From an uncultured Prevotellaceae bacterium (GTDB taxonomy: Bacteria > Bacteroidota > Bacteroidia > Bacteroidales > Bacteroidaceae): DNA of 64,000 nucleotides. The position numbers were made by a program, and so were the translations under genes. The DNA is taken from the NCBI GenBank assembly GCA_902790625.1, contig CADASP010000013.1:50425-114424 (forward strand). Direction: 5' to 3'. Positions 8,963-16,839 of this stretch are shown here, in pieces. Position 1 is the first letter of the stretch. Each line of letters begins with the position of its first letter. The notes under the pieces were generated by a model. The model had not been told where the DNA came from and did not search any database. It saw only the letters and a list, made by a program, of their open reading frames with translations.

Positions 8963-8994
8963 TTTGTGCGTTCCATTCATAATTCGTATCTTTG
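8963..8994 (+). promoter_or_regulatory. Promoter of the CotH-like gene (-33 TTTG, -7 TATCTTTG)
   Basis: TTTG at 8963-8966 and TATCTTTG at 8987-8994 are 20 bp apart, the standard Bacteroidota spacing. The 109-base leader up to the ATG at 9104 can form small hairpins (TTCCCGT with ACGGGAA; GGATG-CCTA-CATCC) but matches no riboswitch class I know. Confidence 0.8.
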
Positions 8995-9103
8995 CCGCAG
9001 GTTTCCCGTTCAAGCGACAAATCCAGCCAAGCAGGGCGCTACGGGAATCAGTTATCGGCAAGGATGCCTACATCCTGAATGGCCTGAAATATTCATCATA
9101 AAA

Positions 9104-10579
9104 ATGAGATTAAAAAGATTGTTCTTGCTGTTAGCAGCAGTGGTGATGATGGGTGTGAGCGTACATGCTAACGACCACTTTAGGGTTGGGGCGTATGACA
9201 TGCTGAAGTTGAAGATGAACGAGCACTCGCTGCCATTGGTGAACTTGACCATCGACACCGTCCTGAACCGGACGAGTTACGTTCCCGGCGAGATAGAAAT
9301 TGCCGACTGGCATCGAAGGACCGACTCCACGCAGCTCACGGTGCGATACCACTGCAAATTCCGCATCCGAGGGGGCACCTCCACCGCATTCGACAAGAAG
9401 TCGTTTGCAGTGAAGCTGCTCGATGACAACGGCGAGGACCTGGACGCCAACCTCCTCGGCATCCGCGAGGAGAACAGCTGGATCCTCGACGCCATGGCCA
9501 TCGACCGCACGCGGATGCGCAACCGTGTGTGCTTCGACGTGTGGAACGCGCTGAGCGTCACACCCTACGACACCGACTACGGTGGCCGCAACGGCACCGA
9601 GGGCGTCTTCGTCGAGGTGTTCATCAACAAGGATTACCACGGACTCTACTGCCTCACCGACAAGGTGGACCGCAAGCTGTTGGGGCTGAAGAAGGCGCAG
9701 GTGGACGACGAGGGCACCGTGACCACGCGCGGACTGCTCTACAAAGGCAACGAATGGGGCGACTACACCGACATCTGGCTGCTCGGCTACCAAGAGGCCG
9801 ACACCGACACAACTGCCTGGAACGCCTGGGAGCTGCAATACCCCGAGGACTACCCGTCGCAGGACGCTTGGCAGCCGCTGATGGACCTGATTGACTTCTG
9901 CTCGGAGGCGACGAGCGACGAAGAGTTCCTCGAAAACTACCAGGACTGGTTCTACGCCGACAACCTGGCCGACTACGCACTGTTCACCATGGCGCTGAAC
10001 GTGGGCGACAACGCCTACAAGAACACGTTCCTCTCGGTGAAGAACATCAGCAAGGGCCACTGCTTCCTGCTGACGCCGTGGGACATGGACATGTCGCTGG
10101 GCGGCAACTGGGACGGCAGCTACTACGAGGCGCTGGCCAGCATCAGGCGCTACAACAGCGTGGCACCCTACAACAGGCTGATGAGTCGCAACCTCGACAA
10201 CTTCACGCAGCTGCTGGCTGGCAAGTGGGAGGAGTATGGCGAGACGCTGTTCTCGTGCGACGACATCGCCCGACGCTTGGACTACTATGCCGAGACGTTC
10301 GTCAGTTCCGGTGCATGGAAGCGTGAGTATGCCAAGTGGAACGGCAACCCCGTGCCACTCTGCGAGGACATCGCCGACGAGCTGGCCTACGTGAAGGACT
10401 GGTACGAGCAGAACCACGAGCACCTGGGGCAGCAGATGGGTACCATCATCACCACAGGCATCAGCGACATCTCAGCGCAGCAGGATATCGGTGAGGTGTA
10501 TGCGCTCGACGGTCGTAGGACGGGTATGCTGCGCAAGGGCGTCTACATCGCAAGGGGCAGGAAGGTCGTCGTCCGTTAA
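9104..10579 (+). CDS. Exported CotH-kinase-family protein
   Basis: This 491-residue protein begins with a signal peptide (MRLKRLFLLLAAVVMM..., cleavage near residue 22). The ATG at 9104 is preferred because the frame upstream overlaps the promoter region. CotH-kinase features include FRIRGGTSTAFDKKSF, NSWILDAMAIDRTRMRN, a GVFVEVFINKDYHGLYCLTD block and the acidic motif TPWDMDMSLGG. CotH of Bacillus phosphorylates spore-coat protein; in Bacteroidota, secreted CotH domains have no settled substrate. The C-terminal 35 residues (VYALDGRRTGMLRKGVYIARG) resemble the short tail on many Prevotella exported proteins, related to type IX sorting domains. It is monocistronic. A 91-bp palindrome follows the stop. 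Confidence 0.85.
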   Translation: MRLKRLFLLLAAVVMMGVSVHANDHFRVGAYDMLKLKMNEHSLPLVNLTIDTVLNRTSYVPGEIEIADWHRRTDSTQLTVRYHCKFRIRGGTSTAFDKKSFAVKLLDDNGEDLDANLLGIREENSWILDAMAIDRTRMRNRVCFDVWNALSVTPYDTDYGGRNGTEGVFVEVFINKDYHGLYCLTDKVDRKLLGLKKAQVDDEGTVTTRGLLYKGNEWGDYTDIWLLGYQEADTDTTAWNAWELQYPEDYPSQDAWQPLMDLIDFCSEATSDEEFLENYQDWFYADNLADYALFTMALNVGDNAYKNTFLSVKNISKGHCFLLTPWDMDMSLGGNWDGSYYEALASIRRYNSVAPYNRLMSRNLDNFTQLLAGKWEEYGETLFSCDDIARRLDYYAETFVSSGAWKREYAKWNGNPVPLCEDIADELAYVKDWYEQNHEHLGQQMGTIITTGISDISAQQDIGEVYALDGRRTGMLRKGVYIARGRKVVVR

Positions 10580-10589
10580 TGATGGGGGG

Positions 10590-10680
10590 CCACTTGAAAA
10601 AGTCCACAATATGGCAGTAATGGTGAAAATACAATGCGGAGCCGCATTGTTTTAGGGTTGTTGTGGACTTTTTCAAGTGG
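10590..10680. repeat. 91-bp element with perfect 20-bp terminal inverted repeats
   Basis: The left arm CCACTTGAAAAAGTCCACAA (10590-10609) is an exact reverse complement of 10661-10680. Inside, CAATGCGG-AG-CCGCATTG (10632-10649) is a second perfect palindrome. The element begins 11 bp after the CotH-like stop. It could be a small non-autonomous mobile element or a terminator-like structure, although no T run follows. Confidence 0.85.
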
Positions 10681-11407
10681 AACCTATTATCATTCGTCTT
10701 CATTCGTTTTCAGAAATAAATCTGCGTAATCCATCTTCATTCGTCTCATTCGTTTCATTCGTTGTAAGGAATAAATCCGCGTAATCCGTCGTCATTCGTC
10801 GTTGGAAAGGAGTTCGTTTCATTCGTTGTTTTGGTTGTTCTTATTGGCTCTTGCTTTTCGAGTGCCCCTTCAGCGTGTTTTGGCCACTGCAAATTGGGGA
10901 CGGACGTGGTGGAGCGGGGAAAAACACCGTGCCGTTTGGGTTGGGAGCGGCCGCCCCCATGATTGGCAGCGCCCGCTGCCAATGATGGCAGCGGGCGGGA
11001 ACAATGATGGCAGCGGCCGCTGCCAACCAGTTTTTACTCCTTATCCACACTCCATCGTTGTCGACGCAAAAAAAGGTACGGTTGAAAAGACGGTAGCGTT
11101 TTTTGAAGATTCCAGACGCTTTCAGCGTCTTTTCAGCCGTACAGCTCGACATAAAACCGGGGTTTCTTTTTGTTTTTTCTCTCGCTTATTCGTACCTTTG
11201 GCTATCGCCGAAGGTACTGTCGCTCGGGAAAGAAAAGAAAAACAAGCTTTTCTTTTGCTTTTCTCTCGCTTAATCGTACCTTTGGCTATCGCCGAAGATA
11301 CTCTCGCTTCCATATAACAAATTTGTTTAGGAGGTGTTATTCGGGACTTCATTTTGGGCCCTACAAAATTCGTTACTCGGAAAACAAAAAAGGGGGCTCG
11401 ACTTTTG

Positions 11408-11472
11408 AAAATTTGGCGTTGACTTTTTTGAAAAAGGCGTTGACTTTTTTGAGAAAGTCAACGCCAAATTTT
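11408..11472. repeat. AAAATTTGG-type hairpin, GGCGTTGAC core
   Basis: 19-bp perfect arms (11408-11426 and 11454-11472) share the word GGCGTTGACTTT, and an extra copy of that word sits in the loop. It belongs to a family with copies at 24305, 33259, 50341 and 61777. Confidence 0.85.
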
Positions 11473-11571
11473 TAAGGACGACATGGCGCTCCGACAAATG
11501 ACATAGCGCATGAAAAGTTGGGGGGCAAAAAAAATATTGCACCAACCCTTCGTCAGTTCAAATCTTTTCCG

Positions 11572-11579
11572 TATCTTTG
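11572..11579 (+). promoter_or_regulatory. -7 promoter element of purH
   Basis: TATCTTTG lies 43 bases before the purH ATG. It may drive purH and the mre genes downstream. Confidence 0.7.
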
Positions 11580-11622
11580 CAGTCCGATTCATTTTTTCAC
11601 GTAATAAAGACAAGTAAGAGAT

Positions 11623-12219
11623 ATGGCTGAGACGAAGAAGATTAAGACGGCGCTGATTTCGGTGTTCCACAAAGACGGCCTCGACGAACTGTTGCAGAAG
11701 CTGAATGCCGAGGGCGTGAAGTTCCTGTCGACGGGCGGCACGCAGCAATTTATTGAAGAGCAAGGCTATGAATGCCAGAAGGTTGAAGACCTGACCACCT
11801 ATCCCTCCATCCTTGGCGGGCGTGTGAAGACGCTGCACCCCAAGGTGTTTGGAGGCATTCTGGGCCGCCGCGACAACGAGGGCGACCAGCAGCAGATGCA
11901 GCACTACGACATCCCGGAGATCGACCTGGTTGTCGTAGACCTCTATCCCTTTGAGCAGACCGTGGCCAGCGGTGCCTCGGAGGCTGACATCATCGAGAAG
12001 ATTGACATTGGCGGCATCTCGCTCATCCGCGCCGCCGCGAAGAACTTCAACGACGTGGTCATCGTGCCTTCGAAGGCCGAATATAGCGTGCTGCTCGACA
12101 TCGTGAACCGTCAGGGTGCCGCCACCACGCTGGCCCAGCGCCGCATGCTGGCCGAGCGGGCTTTTGGTGTGAGCAGCCACTACGACACAGCCATACACAA
12201 CTGGTTTCTTACACGTTGA
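11623..12219 (+). CDS. purH: IMP cyclohydrolase, single-domain PurH
   Basis: This 198-residue protein matches only the N-terminal MGS-like half of bifunctional PurH (about 510 residues). That half closes FAICAR to IMP in the last step of purine synthesis. Visible signatures are the phosphate-binding LSTGGTQQFIEEQG, GGRVKTLHPKVFGGILGRR, IDLVVVDLYPFEQTV and EKIDIGGISLIRAAAKN. The frame stops exactly where the AICAR transformylase domain would begin, and that domain is not found in any frame downstream. A stand-alone transformylase gene elsewhere is the likely complement. The TGA stop is the first unit of a TTGAACG array. It lies 147 bp before mreB, as in related genomes where purH precedes the mre operon. 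Confidence 0.88.
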   Translation: MAETKKIKTALISVFHKDGLDELLQKLNAEGVKFLSTGGTQQFIEEQGYECQKVEDLTTYPSILGGRVKTLHPKVFGGILGRRDNEGDQQQMQHYDIPEIDLVVVDLYPFEQTVASGASEADIIEKIDIGGISLIRAAAKNFNDVVIVPSKAEYSVLLDIVNRQGAATTLAQRRMLAERAFGVSSHYDTAIHNWFLTR

Positions 12220-12250
12220 ACGTTGGACGTTGAACGTTGAACATTGAACA
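12216..12250 (+). repeat. TTGAACG heptamer array at the purH stop
   Basis: Five 7-nt units (TTGAACG, TTGGACG, TTGAACG, TTGAACA, TTGAACA). The first contains the purH stop codon. Further down, just before mreB, a C-run and a G-run around 12340-12361 could pair. Confidence 0.85.
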
Positions 12251-12366
12251 CGAACCTTTTCGCACTATTAGAAGGATTAGTTTTTAAGGATATAAAAGAA
12301 AGTATAAACATTTGGGTTGGGCGGTTGTTCAGTGACCCCCCAATCCCCTAACAAAGGGGGCTAAGT

Positions 12367-13389
12367 ATGGGATTTTTCAGTTTCCGACAAGAGCTGGCCA
12401 TCGACCTTGGCACAGCCAATACCATTATCATTAGCGACGACAAGATTGTCGTCGACGAGCCGTCGGTGGTGGCCCTCGACCGCCGCACCGACAAGATGAT
12501 TGCCGTGGGCGAAGAGGCCAAGATGATGCACGAGAAGACGCACGAGAACATCCGCACCATCCGTCCGCTGCGCGACGGCGTCATCGCCGACTTCTCGGCC
12601 TGCGAGCAGATGATGCGCGGCCTCATCAGGATGGTGCACACCGGCCGCCACTTCTTCTCGCCCACGCTGCGCATGGTCATCGGCGTGCCTTCGGGCAGCA
12701 CCGAGGTGGAGATTCGTGCCGTGCGCGACTCGGCCGAGCATGCCGAGGGTCGCGATGTCTATCTGATCAAGGAGCCGATGGCCGCCGCCATCGGCATTGG
12801 CATCGACGTGATGAAGCCCGAGGGCAACATGATTGTCGACATCGGTGGTGGCACCACCGAGATTGCCGTCATATCGCTGGGCGGCATCCCCTGCAACAAC
12901 AGCATCCGCATTGCCGGCGACGACCTCACTGCCGACATCCAGGAATATATGGCCCGCCAGCACAACGTGAAGGTGAGCGAGCGCATGGCCGAGCGCATCA
13001 AGATCAACGTGGGCGCCGCCCTCACCGACCTGGGCGACGAGGCCCCCGACGACTACGTGGTCTATGGCCCCAACCGCATCACGGCTCTGCCCATGGAGGT
13101 GCCCGTGTGCTATCAGGAGATAGCCCACTGTCTGGACAAGACGGTGGCGAAGATTGAGAACGCCGTGCTCTCCGCCTTGGAGAACACCCCGCCCGAGCTG
13201 TATGCCGACATTGTGAAGAACGGCATCTACCTGACGGGTGGCGGTGCCCTGCTGCGCGGTCTCGACAAGCGCCTCACCGACAAGATCAACATCCCCTTCC
13301 GCGTGCCCGAAGACCCCCTGCACTCAGTGGCCAAGGGCGTAGGCATCGCGCTGAAGAATGTGGATCACTTCAACTTCCTGAAGAGATGA
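12367..13389 (+). CDS. mreB: Rod shape-determining protein MreB
   Basis: This 340-residue actin homologue polymerises under the inner membrane and positions the elongation machinery. ATPase-fold motifs are intact: phosphate 1 AIDLGTANTIIISDD, phosphate 2 MIVDIGGGTTEIAVISLGG, and the adenosine motif IYLTGGGALLRGLDK. The N-terminal GFFSFRQE is typical of the membrane-associating end. Length matches the family. It is followed after a single base by mreC, so the two are translationally linked, and it belongs to mreB-mreC-mreD-mrdA. Confidence 0.97.
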   Translation: MGFFSFRQELAIDLGTANTIIISDDKIVVDEPSVVALDRRTDKMIAVGEEAKMMHEKTHENIRTIRPLRDGVIADFSACEQMMRGLIRMVHTGRHFFSPTLRMVIGVPSGSTEVEIRAVRDSAEHAEGRDVYLIKEPMAAAIGIGIDVMKPEGNMIVDIGGGTTEIAVISLGGIPCNNSIRIAGDDLTADIQEYMARQHNVKVSERMAERIKINVGAALTDLGDEAPDDYVVYGPNRITALPMEVPVCYQEIAHCLDKTVAKIENAVLSALENTPPELYADIVKNGIYLTGGGALLRGLDKRLTDKINIPFRVPEDPLHSVAKGVGIALKNVDHFNFLKR

Positions 13390-13390
13390 G

Positions 13391-14254
13391 ATGCAGAATC
13401 TCCTGGCGTTTCTGACGAAATATTTCCACTGGCTGCTTTTCTTTTTGCTCGAAGTGGTCAGCTTGGTCTTGCTGTTCAGCTACAACAGTTTCCAAGGCAG
13501 TGTGTGGGTGTCGTCGGCCAACGCCGTAGCCGGCAAGGTCTACGAGTGGCAGTCGGCGGTGGAGCAGTTCTTCAGCCTGCAACAGCGCACGTGGCAGCTC
13601 GAAGCCCGCAACGTGGAGCTGGAGCAACGCCTGTGGCAAGCCCGCCAGAAGCTGCTTGAACAGCAGTCGCACGACACCGCCGCCGTAGACAGCGCCTTGG
13701 CCAGCGCCACCAGCCATCTGCTGATGCTGCCCGCCAAGGTGGTGAACAGCACCCTGAACCGCCCCGACAACCTGATTACCATCGACCGTGGGCGCCGCGA
13801 CGGCATCCGCCCCGACATGGGCGTGGTGAGCGGCATGGGCTTGGTGGGTGTCGTCTATATGGTTGGCGACCACTATTCCGTTCTGCTCCCCTTGGTCAAC
13901 ACCCACTCGCGCGTCAGCTGCGCCATTCGTGGCAGCGGCTATTTCGGCTATCTGATATGGGATGGGGCCAACCCCACCGAGGCTTATATGGACGACGTGC
14001 CGCGCCACGCGAAGTTCGAGGAGGGCGAATGGATAGAGACCAGCGGCTACTCCAGCATCTTCCCGCCGGGCATCACCGTGGGCCAGATTGCCAGCATCGG
14101 CAATTCGGCCGACGGCTTGTCGTATAGGCTGAAGGTGAAGCTCTCTACCGACTTTGGCTGCTTGCGCGACGTGCGTGTCATCACCGACACCACCTTCTTG
14201 GAGCGTCGCCAGCTGCTCATGGCTGCCCGCGACTCTATGGCGCTGGTGCGGTGA
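13391..14254 (+). CDS. mreC: Rod shape-determining protein MreC
   Basis: This 287-residue bitopic protein has a membrane helix near residues 12-32, a coiled coil near 55-95 (WQLEARNVELEQRLWQARQK), then the beta-rich periplasmic domain (TIDRGRRDGIRPDMGVVSG, GLVGVVYMVGDHYSVLLPL). MreC links MreB to PBP2 and activates the elongasome. The ATG lies one base after the mreB stop. The final codons run into a ten-unit TGAACGG/TGAACAT array whose first TGA is the stop. Confidence 0.95.
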   Translation: MQNLLAFLTKYFHWLLFFLLEVVSLVLLFSYNSFQGSVWVSSANAVAGKVYEWQSAVEQFFSLQQRTWQLEARNVELEQRLWQARQKLLEQQSHDTAAVDSALASATSHLLMLPAKVVNSTLNRPDNLITIDRGRRDGIRPDMGVVSGMGLVGVVYMVGDHYSVLLPLVNTHSRVSCAIRGSGYFGYLIWDGANPTEAYMDDVPRHAKFEEGEWIETSGYSSIFPPGITVGQIASIGNSADGLSYRLKVKLSTDFGCLRDVRVITDTTFLERRQLLMAARDSMALVR

Positions 14255-14318
14255 ACGGTGAACATTGAACGGTGAACATTGAACGGTGAACATTGAACAT
14301 TGAACGGTGAACATTGAA
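14252..14318 (+). repeat. TGAACGG/TGAACAT heptamer array at the mreC stop
   Basis: Nine complete 7-nt units and one partial unit, mostly alternating TGAACGG and TGAACAT, fill the mreC-mreD spacer. The first TGA terminates mreC. Confidence 0.88.
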
Positions 14319-14332
14319 AGCGTTATAGCAAT

Positions 14333-14830
14333 ATGACGATAGACTCGCTGCGACGACTACTGACATTTCTGGCGCTGATTCTGGCCCAGGCGCTGGTGCT
14401 GAACCGCATCCAGCTGTTTCATTGTGCCACTCCCCTACTCTACGTCTACTTCATCGTGATGTTTCCCCGTGGCTACCCACGGTGGGCCATCCTGCTGTGG
14501 AGCTTTGCGCTGGGTCTGAGCGCCGACATGTTCACCAACACGCCGGGCGTGGCCGCTGCATCGTGCACGCTGGTGGGCTTCGTGCAGCCCTTCCTCATCG
14601 AGCTGTTTCTGCCCCGCGAGGCCGAGGAGAACATCAAGTCGTCGGCAGCCACACTGGGCCTGTGGCGCTTTGCAGCCCTGGCCACCATCCTCGTGGCCAT
14701 CTACTGCGTGGTGTTCTTCGCCCTCGAGATGTTCTCGTTCTTCCACTGGGCCTATTGGCTGCAGTGTGCCGGGGCCAGCGCCCTCCTCACCCTCATCCTC
14801 CTCTTCTCGCTCGAAAGCTTGAGAAAGTAG
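14333..14830 (+). CDS. mreD: Rod shape-determining protein MreD
   Basis: This 165-residue, very hydrophobic protein has about five predicted helices (for example LALILAQALVLNRIQLF and VAIYCVVFFALEMFSFFHWA). Size, position between mreC and mrdA, and the LWSFALGLSADMFTNTPG segment fit MreD, an inner-membrane component of the elongasome. Sequence identity within this family is low, so position is a large part of the evidence. Confidence 0.88.
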   Translation: MTIDSLRRLLTFLALILAQALVLNRIQLFHCATPLLYVYFIVMFPRGYPRWAILLWSFALGLSADMFTNTPGVAAASCTLVGFVQPFLIELFLPREAEENIKSSAATLGLWRFAALATILVAIYCVVFFALEMFSFFHWAYWLQCAGASALLTLILLFSLESLRK

Positions 14831-14832
14831 CA

Positions 14833-14881
14833 ATTCGTCATTCGTAATTCGTAATTCGTAATTCGTAATTTGTAATTCGTC
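14833..14881 (+). repeat. ATTCGTA heptamer array between mreD and mrdA
   Basis: Seven 7-nt units (ATTCGTA with variants ATTCGTC and ATTTGTA). TAA recurs every 7 nt, giving stops in all frames. The mrdA ATG follows within 5 bp. Confidence 0.88.
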
Positions 14882-14885
14882 ATTA

Positions 14886-16736
14886 ATGAAGGACTACGGG
14901 CTGGAATATCGCAGGTTTGTGGTGGCTGGTGTGGCCATCGTCATTGTTGTGGTGTATATCCTGCGCCTGTTTGCCCTGCAGCTGATGAGCGACGACTATA
15001 AGAAGACTGCCGACAGCAATGCCTTTCTGCGAAAGATTGAGTACCCCTCGCGTGGCGTCATCACCGACCGCAATGGCAACCTGCTGGTGTATAACCAGCC
15101 CAGCTACGACATCATGGTGGTGGAGCACGAGGCCCGCGACCACTTCGACACACTGGAGCTGTGCCAGACGCTGGGCATCTCGCGCCGCGAGCTTGACAGC
15201 TGCATCGCTGTGATGCACGACCGCCGCAAGAACCCTGGCTACTCGCGCTATACGCAGCAGATGCTCATCAGCCAACTCTCCGACCAGGACTTCTCCGTGT
15301 TTCAAGAGAAGAGCTACCGCTTCCCCGGCTTCTACGTGCAGCGGCGCAGCATCCGCCAGTATGGCTACTCGTTTGCCGCCCATGTGCTGGGCGACGTGGC
15401 CGAGGTGTCGCGTGCCGACATCGAGGACGACGACTACTACCAGCCGGGCGACTACATCGGCAAGCTGGGTGTGGAGCGCTTCTACGAGAAAGAGCTGCGC
15501 GGCGAGAAAGGGGTGCAGATACTGCTGCGCGATGCCCGTGGCCGCGTGCAGGGCAGCTACCAGAACGGTGCTTTCGACCACAAGCCCGTGCCGGGCCGCA
15601 ACCTCACGCTCAGCATCGACAAAGACCTGCAGGAGCTGGCCGAGCGTCTGCTCGAAGGCAAGCGCGGCAGCATCGTGGCCATAGAGCCACAGACGGGCGA
15701 GGTGCTCTGCATGGCCACGTCGCCCTCCTACGACCCCAACATCATGGTGGGTCGCCAGCGCTCGAAGAGTCACCGCCTACTGCAGCAAGACCCCAACCGG
15801 CCGCTCTTCAACCGCAGCATCATGGGCACCTATCCGCCCGGCTCCACCTTCAAGACCACCCAGGGCCTCACCTTCCTCAGCGAGGGCGTCATCACCGACA
15901 AGACCCTCTATCCCTGCTATCGCGGGTTCATCTGCAAGGGCATGCGCGTGGGGTGCCACGGCCATGGCTCGCCACTGCCGCTGGTGCCCGCCATCAGCAC
16001 GTCGTGCAACGGATACTTCTGTTGGGGACTCTACCACATGATCAGCGACCGCGAGAAATATCCCACCCAGCAGGATGCCATCAACACTTGGCGCGACTAC
16101 ATGGTGTCGATGGGCTTCGGCCACCCGCTCGGCATCGACCTCTCGGGCGAGAAGTCGGGCCTCATCCCCAACGGCCAGTTCTACGACAAATATCGCAAGA
16201 ATGGCTGGAGCGCCCTCTCCATCGTCTCCATCGCCATCGGCCAGGGCGAGGTGACGGCCACCCCCCTGCAGATAGCCAACCTGGCGGCCACCATCGCCAA
16301 CCGGGGGCATTTCATCACTCCCCACGTGGTGCAGCAGATTGAGGGCATGGCGCTCGACTCGCTCTACACCACGCCGCGCAGAACCTTGGCCCGCCCCGAA
16401 TACTACGAGCTGATAGCCCGTGGCATGCGCTCGGCAGCTTTGGGCGGCACCTGTAAGGCGCTGGGGCACTACGACTTCCAGCCTTGTGGCAAGACGGGCA
16501 CCGCCCAGAACAGCGGTCGCGACCACAGTGTCTTCATGGGCTTCGCTCCCATGGACTCGGCACGCATCGCCGTGGCCGTCTATGTGGAGAACGGCGGCTG
16601 GGGCGCCACCTTCGGCGTGCCCATCGGTGGCCTCATCATGGAGCGCCATATCAAGGGCCAGCTCTCGGCAGCATCCGAGCATCGCGCCAGCGACATCCAG
16701 CACCGCCACATCAACTACGACACCGCCAGCAAGTAG
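14886..16736 (+). CDS. mrdA: Penicillin-binding protein 2 (class B transpeptidase)
   Basis: This 616-residue transpeptidase cross-links peptidoglycan during elongation. A membrane anchor near residues 9-30 is followed by the pedestal domain (EYPSRGVITDRNGNLLVYNQP) and a penicillin-binding domain. The active-site motifs are all present: STFK with Ser320, SCN at residues 373-375 and KTG at 536-538. It closes the mre operon. rodA, which usually follows it in related genomes, is instead at the left edge of the window on the other strand. Confidence 0.96.
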   Translation: MKDYGLEYRRFVVAGVAIVIVVVYILRLFALQLMSDDYKKTADSNAFLRKIEYPSRGVITDRNGNLLVYNQPSYDIMVVEHEARDHFDTLELCQTLGISRRELDSCIAVMHDRRKNPGYSRYTQQMLISQLSDQDFSVFQEKSYRFPGFYVQRRSIRQYGYSFAAHVLGDVAEVSRADIEDDDYYQPGDYIGKLGVERFYEKELRGEKGVQILLRDARGRVQGSYQNGAFDHKPVPGRNLTLSIDKDLQELAERLLEGKRGSIVAIEPQTGEVLCMATSPSYDPNIMVGRQRSKSHRLLQQDPNRPLFNRSIMGTYPPGSTFKTTQGLTFLSEGVITDKTLYPCYRGFICKGMRVGCHGHGSPLPLVPAISTSCNGYFCWGLYHMISDREKYPTQQDAINTWRDYMVSMGFGHPLGIDLSGEKSGLIPNGQFYDKYRKNGWSALSIVSIAIGQGEVTATPLQIANLAATIANRGHFITPHVVQQIEGMALDSLYTTPRRTLARPEYYELIARGMRSAALGGTCKALGHYDFQPCGKTGTAQNSGRDHSVFMGFAPMDSARIAVAVYVENGGWGATFGVPIGGLIMERHIKGQLSAASEHRASDIQHRHINYDTASK

Positions 16737-16777
16737 CTACTATTATCTCGAAACAGAAAAGAAATAAATCATTTTAT

Positions 16778-16808
16778 TTTGCTTTTCCCTTAGTTCTTCG
16801 TACCTTTG
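16778..16808 (+). promoter_or_regulatory. Promoter of thrS (-33 TTTG, -7 TACCTTTG)
   Basis: TTTG at 16778 and TACCTTTG at 16801 are 19 bp apart. The surrounding 40 bp resembles the rodA promoter and the cassette at 11240-11290. Confidence 0.8.
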
Positions 16809-16839
16809 CACCGCTAAAACTTAAACATATATTGTAGAT

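Larger units (their letters stand above)
10681..11622. repeat. Repeat-rich intergenic region between the CotH gene and purH
   Basis: No gene is recognised here. From left to right it holds: degenerate ATTCGT words with two copies of AATAAATCnGCGTAATCC (10690-10860); two GC-rich palindromes at 10962-10983 and 11008-11025; an inverted repeat with 17-bp arms at 11075 and 11131 (GTACGGTTGAAAAGACG, one mismatch); a two-copy promoter-like cassette at 11165-11310; and an AAAATTTGG hairpin at 11408-11472. Open frames across it are low-complexity by-products of the repeats. Confidence 0.75.

Noticed and set aside
8995..9103. CotH-like gene leader considered as a riboswitch
   Set aside because: Small hairpins exist but no conserved aptamer core could be matched.
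10802..11317. 171-codon ORF in the repeat region
   Set aside because: Its protein consists of translated repeats and palindromes and lacks any start context or homology pattern.
11623..12219. purH considered as a frameshifted remnant
   Set aside because: The protein ends at the domain boundary and no transformylase residues appear in any frame downstream.
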